A DNA stretch of 64,000 nt, taken from contig JAZGUH010000356.1 of assembly GCA_037893225.1 (NCBI GenBank), positions 619,451-683,450 on the forward strand, in the 5' to 3' direction. Below are positions 34,720 to 47,000 of the stretch, piece after piece (positions within the stretch are counted from its first letter, which is position 1; each line of letters opens with the position of its first letter). The position numbers and the translations under genes were made by a program. The stretch comes from Hippasteria phrygiana (lineage: Eukaryota > Echinodermata > Asteroidea > Valvatida > Goniasteridae). The notes beneath the pieces were generated by a model. It ran no database searches. It saw nothing but the letters and a program-made list of their open reading frames with translations, and was not told the DNA's origin.

Positions 34720-37700
34720 AATGCATTCATTGCAAGTAGTCCAAATGTAACAACCAACTAATCCAAAAATCTCAACAACAACAAAAACTAACAACTTAAA
34801 ACCCACATAAAACAAATCTGTCCATTAGATAAAATTCCCAACACTGGACGATTCAAAACCACTTAGCCGTCTCCTCCCCCTCATGTATTTTTTCTTAATT
34901 TTGTATTTTTCTCGTTTTCTTGTATAAAGTTGTTTTGTTGTTCATTGAAATTTGGCCGAATAAATAATAATAATAATAATAATAAAAAGTACAACGGGCT
35001 GCAGTAGTGTCATCAAGATGTTAAAACATCTGAGAACCAATTAAACCTCAGATTTGTGCCACACTGCTAATGGATGACCGACTGATCGTTTTCCACAGAA
35101 ACACCCCATAATTATATTTTTTAAAATCACAAAAATACTATAGAGATCAGTGCTACTACACTTTAGTAGTTCAAGTACTATAAATCTTAAGGTTATACAT
35201 TATAGTCATAAACATTCTCATGAGTACGAGTGGAGAAAAATTTACTCCAGTACGAGCATGACTTTAAATACAAGTACTGCAACAATATCGGGAAGTGATT
35301 TTAGTACAAACCTCAGTTTGTATTCAAAAGGTCAATGGAATGTGAAATTGCTTTTACACAAGTCTAATACAGGTTAAGGACTGTTAAATGCACAAGTAAC
35401 TCATTGATTACTTTTCCCCACTTGAAACTTCCCTGGTAATCTGCCAAAGGGCAGGTTCATGGCCAAGCACTGTAATTGATACTATGATAAGGGGTAGGCG
35501 CCTTCCCTGGTGCTCTGTTGCAGGGCAGGGTCATGGCTTAAAGTACACCCCATGCACAATTTAATCCCTCAAACAGCCGATTATGTCCCTAGACATTACA
35601 TTGCATTAACCTGCACAGTTTATCCAGACCAAAAATGGAGACAAAAAAATTAGATTCCTTGAAACTTTCAGGGCACTTTTGGCTATTCTGTCCAGAAAGC
35701 TTCGAAGAGCGCTTTTGGGGTTCAGAGATTTAATATCTCTATTTTTACCTTCTTATGACCTTCAAAACAAAACTTTCAATTTAAATTTTTTTTTTTTTCG
35801 TTTCTTTCTTTTCTTTTGAAGATATTTGAGTCATGACTACAAGTTTCGAGAAAATAGAATTTGAAGTCATTAAACTGTGGTACACTCTCAGCACTAAAAA
35901 AGTAAAAATAAGTCATCCCAAAATAATATTTAAAGATTGAATTTGTTAACAAAACTTTGGGATGTAAAATTCCCGGAATCGACATTTTAATGAAAAAATC
36001 TTATTTTGGCCTGTAACTCAGAATGCCATATTGCCAGGTTTCACTTATTTTAATAGGCTATGTTACAATATTGCATTTCACATGTAACTCCAATGTAAGT
36101 GTATTTTTGGTGTCCGCAAGGGAAATCAGACACAAGCTGCAAGTCGCTATTTTTGAGTAATTGAAATTTACATGAAAATCGTCCAAAAAAATCACAATTC
36201 CTGTTTTTGTCAAAATACTGTAGTTTAAAGCATATTTAATTCAAAATACCTGGTTTGCTCGGTGTGAAAACCGAAATATTGTCTAACAGTAATATTTTTC
36301 ACCATTACAAAGCTTACATTATATATTTTACTATGGAATGGAAATCTCAATTTTCAAAATGTCCAACTTATGTTTGATTTCGCTTGCTGATGCCACATTT
36401 GTTAGGCTTCAATGCCAACTAGGCGCAACATAACAAGTAATTCATTTACAAATTATCAGACGGCCATTTTCTAGGGAAAGTAACAGGACAGACTATAAAT
36501 ACACAAAGTGATGAAACTACACACATTTTCTTCGGTGCTAGATGTGATGTGCCTCTTTAGGAAATCCATTATCGGAGAAAATAAACGACACCAAACCGAT
36601 GCCGGCTATTTTCAAAGCTCTTCTCTATACAGGTTAGTAGAAAAAACAAAACATATTTACATATAAATATACATATCAACAAGAATGTGATTAATAGAAT
36701 CTTTGGTACTTGCAGGTTCTTAAATTAAGGTTAGAGTCGCCGTGGACTAAACAGTGCAAGGCAAATCACGGTATAAATCTTGAATACATTACCTGTAGCA
36801 CATACGCTTACATCAACTACATGTACATTATAGACCTCAGACATGGGTGTTTACAAATACCATCTGAATGAATACTACGTGTATAAAGGCCTCAATTTCA
36901 TTTTACTATAATTGCATCAACTAGAAAACACTCGATACTGGTAGTTTGTTTATAGTCTGAAAAAACTTGGCCTGAAAAACTGGCTTTTTGACCATTGGTC
37001 GTCAACAGTAAATACCGTACTCAAGGTGTCTACCGATGACATGAAAAGGTGTTGCATCCAAAAAAATCCTAGCAAATTACCAGTTGCATAACTGCAATGT
37101 CCCTAGCAGCAAGTAATTGGGATCAATGAGGATAATGATACTATCAGTGTGCTCTTACCTTTACAAGAAGTGAAAAACTAGGCCAAAAATGACGGAGCAA
37201 CCGTGCAGAACTAGCATCGTCAACGTGTGCCGATTCTGCCCCATTGCTGCCTCACGTTTGGCCGGGTTTTCCACTTTCTGCTAAGAAAGGAATACACAGA
37301 CGCTATCGTTATCTTCCAGGATTCTTACTGCTGACTAGAGACCAGTTTTCTGGCATTTTTGGGGCAAGATATTTTTGAAGGTGTATGAAAATCACAGCTG
37401 TTGATGACTGACGTTAAAAGAGTAGGTTTGTCGAGTCTGAGTTACTCACAAAAGTTTCTTTGAATGTATTTAATATTAATAGCACTTCTGAGTGAAATTC
37501 ACTTTTGCATTGTATTTTCTGGTTCATTATATTTGAGCGAGATGCAACATACTTGGTAACGATCAGAATTGTTAATCGAGTCATCACAAGTCGCTTCACA
37601 AGTCTGGTCTCAAGCCATGTAACAAGCTATTCAAACACAGTACATAACAAAAGCATTCCTTTGGTACTGTTCATCCCATGTAGCTTGTGAGCTGACTTGT

Positions 37701-38370
37701 GATTGACTCTGGTAATGATGATGATGAAGTGTGTGCATGATGTAAACAAATAACATGGATGCAATTTGGCTAACTTTTGCAAACTTGCTCATCAATGTTT
37801 TTTGATAAACAGTTCCACTGATTCCTAGTTCAATGGCTATCTTTTAGTAGCTTGTACTGCATTATCAAATTTATGTTTCGTTTTGTGATGCTCTACAGCA
37901 ATATTACTGGAAGTTAGATTACCGTCATGAAATTTGAGCGAGTTCATCTAAACGAGTACCATTTTTGTTACATTGTCAACAATCAATGAAATCTGAATGA
38001 ATATAGTAAGTTTTCCCAACAGTTCCACAAATCTACCCATACTGTCACACATGCAGACCTAAATCGGACAGAGTATTTAGTCAAGAATGTTTTCACTGTT
38101 GAAAAAGGGATTTCACAATCTAAATTCTTACTGGGTACAAAACATTGGAGGTAGATTGCCTTGGAAATTGACAGGAATTGAGGATTTCTTAAATCGTTAA
38201 ATTGTATTAGTTTACCCTACCTAAAGTGCTGTTGCATTATCGAGGTGCCAACAAATAACAGAGAGTACTAAAACTTTACATCCGTATAAAAATATTTTTA
38301 TTGTGTCGTCAGAAGTGATGCTCTTATGCTAAAGAGCCTGAATGTCAGACTTGAAAGTGAGTGAATTTTA
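34720..38370. other. AT-rich region without recognised gene
   Basis: Microsatellite (AAT)n at 34963-34985; a tandem pair of CCCTGGT...GCAGGGTCATGGC pieces at 35430-35550. No exon pairs or transposon termini were identified. Confidence 0.45.
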
Positions 38371-38374
38371 GAAG

Positions 38375-38600
38375 TTGGGAAAAAATGAAGAAGCCTGTAG
38401 GAAGACGACGAAGACATTTTCAGTTTTAGAAGTGGGAGGAAAACCCCAGAATGATGTTCTGGGGGAAAATCAGGCAGGGACTGAAAACCCAATCCACATG
38501 TCGGCCCTGGTGGGATTCGAACCCGGGTCACAGTGGTGGAAGGCGAGGACAGTACCACTAGGCAAACCTGTGGTATTCTACCCTCACAGATAAAATGCAC
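38375..38600 (-). repeat. tRNA-derived SINE, minus orientation
   Basis: Minus strand: CTAGTGGTACTGTCCTCGCC, GTGACCCGGGTTCGAATCCC, TTGGGTTTTCAGTCCCTGCC and TTCTGGGGTTTTCCTCCCAC. It resembles the piece at 18850-18952. Confidence 0.7.
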
Positions 38601-38949
38601 ATTGTACGTAAATGCTTATTTTTAGAATTATTTTTACTGTAAATTAGAACAGAGATTTTGTTTCTCTTTTTGCCCTATCCCGACGTAATGTATGAACAGC
38701 ACTAATGCATCTAGATGAATGTGAAGCTTTGCCATCAGGCGACTGGAAGAAAAGTTCACGTCGGGAGTTAAATGGCATTTTCTAAACATCTTACTTATAG
38801 CAGGGTCTTCTAGTGAAATCGGTCTTAGGATGTGTCTCAGTTGAGATTAAATCATACACACAGCACTGCATTAATTTCTCAAGAAATGTCACTTTTTACT
38901 ATGCACAAATAATTGCTAAATTATCAATGAACAGCCCCTGTAAAGAACA

Positions 38950-39442
38950 TCGGTACGGAAGCCCATAGTGAAAGGTACCTGTTTCTCTTTCACAGCGATG
39001 CGTTCCTCTTTCGAGGTGGTGCATCTATCTGTAATGGTCTCATCTCACTGTCAGGATGTGTGTCACTCTCTGCCGAGGGGCAAGTTCATTTTTCACGGGG
39101 GTGTTAATCACTTTCAGCAAGACAATTAAGTCGTGGCCGCGATATTAATGATCTTACGGCCACGATATAATAACTCCTTTATCTCGCAGCTGCCAGATAA
39201 TTATCTTGTGGCCATGAGATTAAGTCGCAGCCATGAGTTAATCTAACTGAAAGACGAAAACACCCCCCATGAAAAATGAACTTGCCCCCTCGACAGCGAG
39301 AGACATACACATCCCGAAAGAGAGATGAGCTACCATAAAAGAAAGATGCACCACTGTGAAAGAGAAATGCAGCGCTGTGAAAGAAAAATAGGTACCTGGT
39401 ACTAACGGGCTTCCATACGTCTGCTTCCGTACATCTGTTAGA
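38950..39442. mobile_element. Long imperfect palindrome (about 490 bp)
   Basis: Arms 38950-39130 and 39240-39442 are inverted: GGTACGGAAGCCC / GGGCTTCCATACG, TTTCTCTTTCACAGC / GCTGTGAAAGAAAAA, GGGGCAAGTTCATTTTTCA / TGAAAAATGAACTTGCCCC. The centre repeats GTGGCC-type words. It looks like a foldback MITE. Confidence 0.65.
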
Positions 39443-40074
39443 AGATTTGCTGACATCTTGATGAAGGGGATAGTACTATGAAAGTGAATCAGAAATTCTC
39501 AACAACAAAATCTCAATGCGCAAACAAGCATCAGCTCCTCAATAAGTGGTCACAGAACTCACAAAAATACAGACCTTTGAGGGGAAAATACAGAGAACAA
39601 TCTCTAAGTATAAAAAACAACATTGTATCTACATCATATTGCTATTTTTGGTGAATTTTAACAAACTAGTGACGCAGGTCAATCTGATGTGATATAGACG
39701 GACTTTATTCTTCGGAGATGTTCAAATTCCCGTATGGTGCGGGTATTCGGTGCTATTCTCTGTCGTGCAGCAGCACAGGTGCATACGCATTCAAGTGGAA
39801 ATGGTTGAACGTACACTGTGAGGTGTAGAAATTGACACGCTTAACTGATCAGGGCAAGTCACACACATAAACAAATTTAGTGACCAACCCTCTTCCTTGT
39901 TAATAGAAGCCAATAGATTTTGACTTCTCGCGCCAAAAATCAACACACACAAAAATGCAAAAAGAAAAGAGAAAAAAATTCCAACTGTTTGACTGATAAG
40001 GTGTTTTGAATCTAGTTGGTGGTGGTCTCTACTGTCGGAAGATGCCTTCTTGAAAAAAGCAATATTGGCCAAAA

Positions 40075-40312
40075 AATGAAAAATCCACGAGGACCCCCAG
40101 ATCAACATATAGTATATATTTGCCTAAAGGCACCCCTTAGAATATACGTTTTTATTCGTTTTTATACGTCTTTTTTTCCACTTTTACAGGTAAAAATACC
40201 TTTAGGACAACACCTCGGGAATTCCAGATTGCAAAAGAGATTCTTTAAAAATTCTGAAATCCCGACAAAAATTCCTGAAATCAGGAAAAATCCTGACAAA
40301 TCTCAGCCCTGA
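40075..40312 (+). repeat. Dispersed repeat A, copy 3
   Basis: Same ordered blocks as 490-727 and 7905-8130, ending AAATCTCAGCCCTGA. Confidence 0.7.
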
Positions 40313-41004
40313 TATATGTCACCTCCTTCCTTTGTCTAAAGCCACATAATGCTAAACATGATTTTTTCCCCCTTTTGCCTAGCTTAATGGTTGTTTTTGT
40401 GAATTCGCTGCTCAATTGTTGTGCATATGTGACCTGTTCCCACAAAATGGGTGGAAAGTCGTAAAATTTGAAAATCAAGATCACGGTATTTCCCGAACGT
40501 ACAGGTTGAAAGCTTTAATTTGATATATTGTGTGTTGTGGTACCCCATTCCTAGCCCCCGATACAACCTTTTGGAGTTGTCAGAGTCTTGACCCCTCCCT
40601 GTTTTGAGATAACGAAGCTCAAAGTTTATGATCTGTGCACACTTTAACTAGACTTCAAAAAAAGAAATCATCCCCAAAAATCTTTCGAGAAAGAATTCGG
40701 TTTAAAGACGTTGAGATAAGATAGGATAGGGGTTTTTCAAATGTACAGTTGTTAAAATCCCAAAAATTGACTTTTCAGTGAAATATTGTTGTTTCAGCTC
40801 ATTTTGTGGTGGCAGGTCACATATGGTATCCCCTCTTAGTGTGCGCCCCAGCTATGGTTGTAACTCCAATGCTCACTATGCCTTACTGTGCTGCCTTTTC
40901 GTATTGTCCAGACCCCTCCGTGTTCCAATAAACAAACTCGTTTCTGGATTCTCCTGATGCCTTTATCACTAAAAAGTCTGTGCTAGGTTCTGCGTGGGCT
41001 GGTG
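40313..41004 (-). other. MPND: 3' flank or 3' UTR of the MPND-like gene
   Basis: Non-coding. The extent of the 3' UTR cannot be read from the sequence. Confidence 0.4.
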
Positions 41005-41094
41005 TTATGTCGTTGGGCCGACTAGGAGGTTGTGAATATATTCCAGTAGTCGCCCGTCCGTCTGGTCTTTGGGAAATTTCTTCGCCAGTGAGCC
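41005..41094 (-). CDS. MPND: MPND terminal exon
   Basis: 29 codons and a TAA stop: GSLAKKFPKDQTDGRLLEYI then HNLLVGPTT. The acceptor is CTGTAG. It matches the human ending in position and pattern (KDQS...VLEQV). No poly(A) signal could be assigned with confidence; an AATAAA complement near 40147 lies inside a dispersed repeat. Confidence 0.88.
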   Translation of the reverse strand, partial: GSLAKKFPKDQTDGRLLEYIHNLLVGPTT

Positions 41095-44000
41095 CTACAG
41101 AAAATAGAAAATGAAGGGATATTTAGTGTAAAAATGATGCAGCAGACAGACTGATTGTATAAGGGTAGATTTTGCAAAAATATAACTTATCATGTACACA
41201 GCACACATGGCGTTCGGATGTGTTTTTCTCAACTTTTATGCCCGAAGCAACTGCATGTGTACAGCACTTGATTAACAAAACAAAGCTAAAACAAAGCTTA
41301 AACACTTTAATATTTGTTTGTCAAAGTTCTCTTAATTTTCTGAGTTAAGCAAGTGTAAGATACAGCAAACACAACCAATATTATCTTTGCCAGTTTAAGC
41401 GCACGTTCCATGAAAAATTAAACACAGAAACTCAGAAATGAATATATACCACGGTCCACACGATAAACTTCAACTGTTGTTGCTATGGATAGACCAATCA
41501 GGATCAAGGATTTGACGGTGCTAGAAGATAAACAGTTAAAGCTCAATTTCGAGAACTCAATTTTGACACAAGACGCTCAATTTTGAAGAGCAAGTCATGC
41601 ATTTTAGTTGCAAAAGAAAATTGATTTTTTGAAGCCAAGATGAATTTGTGCAGTCAGCGAAACAACGAGCATACCTTGAGTTTGTCTAGGAATGTATCAG
41701 ATTTGAACCACGGCTCAGAGAATTGCACCAAGTCGGGGCTGTCCTTGTAAAAGTCCACCAGATATTTCTGCGGGTTAGAAAGAAAGATAAATAAATGAAA
41801 TGAATGACCCGTGTTCAATAGCACATACTTTTGAGTGAACATGGCGAAACAGACTGACGTAAACACAGCCATAATGGGGTTAAATACTGAAGTGAATTCA
41901 CGGTGGTTGAAGTAAGTTTACCTTACTTATATTCAATCCAATTTACCACTTTAATACCGCGTTTAATTGTAGTAGGATAAGGAACTGTGAAAATTACTTA
42001 AAATTTACATCAAATCACTTCTGCTTACTCTACTAAAAAATGTTGTCAAAAGTACAACATTTGTGTCCAAACTCCTTCATAGCACCATCTAATTTTTCTG
42101 GTAGACTTGCAGTTGTGTAATAAAAAGAAACAATGTATTTTATTGGTCTTTTCGGCCACACAGTGGGAAAGATGTTATTAAATGAAAAAAAAAGCATATT
42201 ACAGATAAAATGATTAGTTTACAAAAATATCCCTTCAAATTTGAATTTGTGGCTTAAATCGTTATTGGCAACCAATTTTGACTTAATTTTTTTTTCCAAG
42301 CCCTAATTTTGTATTTTGTTGGCCGATAGAAATTTGCTTATATGTGGAGTGCTGTGGCCTCGTGGCTTAGTGTACCAAACTCAAGATCTCAGTGATACTG
42401 CAGATTGTGGGTTCGAGACCGGCTGGGGTCATGGTGCATGTGTCCTTGAGCAAGGCACTTTGTCACAAGTTGCTTCTCTCCACCCAGGAGTAAATGGGTA
42501 CATGTGAGGGCAGTGATGGTTATGTGTTTGATTAGCCCATGTGCGCTTAACTTGCAGCCGGAGCTGTATACTCCTCAGGGAGTTGAGAAGGCTTCAGGAA
42601 TGATTAATGGGCCCGATGAGCGGGGTAATAATATTGTAAGCGCTGTGATATAGTTTAACTCTCCTGTGCACCTGGCCAAAATCGACCCCGTTGTTGTATA
42701 GATCAAAACCTATCAAATGACAGATTGAAATGCACACAAACTGTGAGAGTTGGTGTTTAGAGTTTTTGATAGGCTGTGATAGTTATAAGTATAGGAGGGT
42801 TACTATGTTGAGCGTTCTTAAATGCCGGTTATTATTATTAGGGCAAGTCACAAAAAGTACACAAAAATTGAACACCAGATATATCCCATATTCATCAAAC
42901 CGATGTTGCCAAATGTATTCTTCTCTTTAAAATCACAGGTCACTCACCGAGGACAGATCAGGGATTATTGAGCATGAGCTGTTTGTGCAAACAAAACCAG
43001 TCAAAAACTGTGTCCAAGTCTGTGTAGGGTCGCGTGACGTTGACTGGTGATCAATGATCAACACACGCCGACACACACAGCCGTACTTTCCCAATATGTG
43101 CGAGGACAATGCTTTGTGTTTCCTATTGTTCCTTTAATATAACCCAACCCCATAGATTAAGCACGTACCGATTTCAACAAAAGACTTGACGTGCGAGGAC
43201 TGAAAGGTTTCTTTGTATTTCCTTTCTTCTCTTGTCCTCGGAGATATATACAGAACCTGTACACATTTTCATACTCAGTAATCCCTGACCTAATCTGGCT
43301 GGGTGACCTATCATTTTAAAGAGGAAATCTTAGGCTTCATAATTATACTAATTTTGTGATATCATTTTGATTAATAAGGGATACACTTGGGATTAACCCT
43401 CCCTCTCTCAGGGCCAAAATGGAGCCAACTACCCTATATATCAAAACCTATCAAGTGACAGGTTGAAACACACACAAGGTGTGAGAGTTGGTGGGTAGAT
43501 TTTTTGATAGGCTGTGATAAGTAAATATAGGAGGGTTAAACTATCAAGTAGTTTTTTTGACTCGCCTTGTATAATTAAATCAATGAAAAATTTCAACCGT
43601 TCTTACCATTTCTAGTAACGTCTCCTGGGTCAAGAATATATCAGACTGCCAGTTGAAGTTCATTGTCATCGGCATGCCTCGACACGTCCGGCCACGGTCC
43701 TGAAGTAACAGTCATGACACAATTACATTTTTGCATTTGCTGAGATTTAATTCCGAACGGAAAAATATTGATGCAAAAAATCCTAACTTTTTGCAAGGCC
43801 AACCAGAATGTTATCCATTTGCATAATAAAAAAAAATATCCTGATTTAATTTCTAAATAAATGTGGTCCCATCTGTAAACATCCCATATTATTAAGAACC
43901 CTGCTTCTCTGTAACTATCACACATTTATGTATTGTTTTTACACTCAGACCTTTAACCCTAACCCACCTCAATCCTCCTTGCAGTTTTGGAGCATTTTGG

Positions 44001-47000
44001 AGGATTGAGGATGAATGGTGTTTCAAGAAAAAGATGAATTTGGAGGATTGAGGATGAATGGTGTTTAAAGCGAGGATGATTTTGGAGGATTGAGGATGAA
44101 TGGTGTTTAAATCGAGGATGATTTTGGAGGATTGAGGATGAATGGTGTTTAAAGCGAGGATGATTTTGGAGGATTGAGGATGAATGGTGTTTAAAGCGAG
44201 GATGATTTTGGAGGATTGAGGATGAATGGTGTTTCAAGAAAAAGATGATTTTGGAGGATTGAGGATGAATGGTGTTTAAAGCGAGGATGATTTTGGAGGA
44301 TTGAGGATGAATGGTGTTTAAAGCGAGGATGATTTTGGAGGATTGAGGATGAATGGTATTTCAAGAAAAAGATAATTTTGGAGGATTGAGGATGAATGGT
44401 GTTTCAAGAAAAACATGAATTTGGAGGATTGAGGATGAATGGTCTTTCAAGCGAGGAGGATTTTGGAGGATTGAGGATGAATGGTGTTTCAAGCGGAGGA
44501 TTTTGGAGGATTGAGGATGAATGGTGTTTAAAGCACAGGAGGATTTTGGAGGATTGAGGATGAATGCATTTTTGGGGGGCAGGGCAATCAGAGGATTTTG
44601 GAGGACTGAGGAGGGTTCCTAGCAAAAAGGGTCTGGGGGTAGAGTTAAAATTAGTTATGTAAACTAAAAAAAAAAAAAAAAGAGAATTTCAGGATTTCGT
44701 GATTTGCCTGTAACCTAGCTGGGGTGTGAACTTTTCAGTTCAGCAGGAGTCAGCTATATTTTACCCTAACATCGGAATCAAAATTGTGATTCCATTTTTT
44801 TTTTTTAGAAGTCGACTCCTTGAAGTAGCCAATTCCTGCTTCCTTGGAATACATTCCAGGCACCGCCCAACAATTCAGAAATTTGCCGACTCAAATAGAA
44901 AGGCATTTACAGGTTGCCGATTCCCAGAAAAGACTGTAAAATCAATTGTGATGCCGCATCGAGGACCTCCTATTGTTCATACTTTAACTTTCTGTCAAGG
45001 AACCTCATTGGTTTTGTACACGATTTTCAATCGGGGACCTTTCTCTAACGGGGACCCTTCCCGCGCAACAGTATCGGAATAATTTGTGATTTTTTACAAT
45101 TGAATCCACTGGTACCTACCTCTATTTGCGGCATTACCCAGAATGCTTTGAGACTAGATTCTTTACGTGGTCTGAGCAGGTTGAATGGCGCTGCAATGAA
45201 ATAAACATTTCATGACATTAGTGCACAGGAACAACATGTGGAACATAAACATTGAGACAATTTTATTATTAGAAACAAAGTTAACTTATTTCCAGAATCC
45301 ATACATTTTTTCTTGCATTCTGTCTTCTCCACATGTGCCATTCTTACAAGGGACCAGTCGAAAGCTGCATTCCTCCGTTTTGAGCTACAGGCAAAAATCC
45401 ATTGAGGGTCCAAATTTCCCATTGTGGTTTTATAGCTTAAAATGCTAGTTTATAAATGTAAAATATAATCATACTGTGTTTTCGGTTTTTTTTATTTTAG
45501 TACAATAACATAAAAAAAAAAAAAGAGATTTTAGTAAGGGAACTCACTGATAATCACCGGAATTTGTGTCACATACGCATAAAACAGCAGTTTTGACATT
45601 TCGGTTTTGACATTTCAACATAAAGGACAGGAATGCTTACAGCTTTTACAAGCCCCCTTCCCCCTGAACAAAGACACTGACAATTTGGGAGACCGCCAAT
45701 ATAAGGCAAGATATTTCTATATACATGTAGTTGGTAAAGCACCAGGTACGGTATTCCGGAGGTCGCAGGCTCAAATAACGCTCCTGCCAATTCTCTTTGT
45801 TCACTTTAAAAATTTAGCTTTTACAAACCATTTGTTTGCAGGTGAAACATTTTGGGAGTCGACTTTTTGGGCAAATGTACCAAAAAGCATTTTAGAACAC
45901 ACCCACCCCCACCCCCCCCCCCCCCCCCTGCAAAACAATCCTGGATTCACCCTCAGGTTTATGACACAATTTGTGAAATCGGCTGCATGTCAATCAGAGA
46001 ATGAATTAAGTTTCTTGTACGGAACTCACCGCATATAAGAGCCAGGCACGGCTGATAGACGGTACCCTCCCCTTTCATCTGTAGCTGGTAATCCATCTGC
46101 GTTTGTATATCTTTCAGTGAGGGTTGCGCGGGGTAGCAGGGATGGCTGTGGTACCAGCCTACTAGCTGTAGATCCCGTAATGCTATTGACTGTCGAATCT
46201 GGGAATAAAATCAAGGATGTGCGATCAATTTCAGATGCATGTCAGCACGAAAAAAATCTTGATACTTTGTGTACTCGTACATCTTGAACAAAATGTGGTC
46301 TAGTCCCATCACTAAACTCCAGAATGAGAAATGTAGTTCTTCGGGGTGAGATTTGAGAAAAAGGGATTAATCCATGTAAATTAGAACAGAGATTTTTGTC
46401 TTTTTGCCCTGTCCCGACGTACTATATGAAGCACTGTATACTCAGTGCTTTCCGAGAGCCTGTGTGAAAAAATTCACAGGTTTACTTGGGCGGGATTCAA
46501 ACCCACGACTTCCTGCTTACTGGCGCAGACGTCTTAACCACTCGACCACCGAGCTTGCCGGGGTCGACTGGCCGATTTGAATCCAATGTAGCAGCGGGTA
46601 CCGCGTAATCAGTGGGACAAAAAAGTAGGAAAAAGTGGGAAAGAAATAGGAATTTCAAGAACAAATTTAGGAAAAGTAGGAGCAAGGTAAAACAAAATAG
46701 GAAAAAGTAGGAAAAGTAGGATTACTTGAAAACCTGATTCCAACTTGGTTGGGTTTAGAGTACCGAAGTCTGACGTCAGTTGCCACGCCAACTGGCTCCA
46801 AACAAATGCAGATTTCGACTGTTCCTTTGTTAACAGCCAGTCATGCAAACACACCGACACAAAATAACAAAAGTATTCTGGTTCCAAACATTGCATTGAC
46901 GTCATCACTTCGGCACTCTATATTCATGCTACCACAGATTGCGTTGTTTGTACACACCTCCTCTTCAATGCTGGAAGCTTTTGTCTTGTCTCCTAGGCGA

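Noticed and set aside
18323..41004. A third protein-coding gene between the two assigned genes
   Set aside because: No frame there shows homology or a consistent exon series; the recognisable proteins are Harbinger and LINE remnants.
43607..43699. Reading the MPND exon 43607-43699 directly after 46030-46198
   Set aside because: It would meet a TGA stop. The exon at 45120-45190 restores the phase and supplies the conserved FWVMP segment.
43953..44648. Interstitial telomere
   Set aside because: Only one or two CCCTAA units occur at the ends of elements; there is no tandem TTAGGG array.
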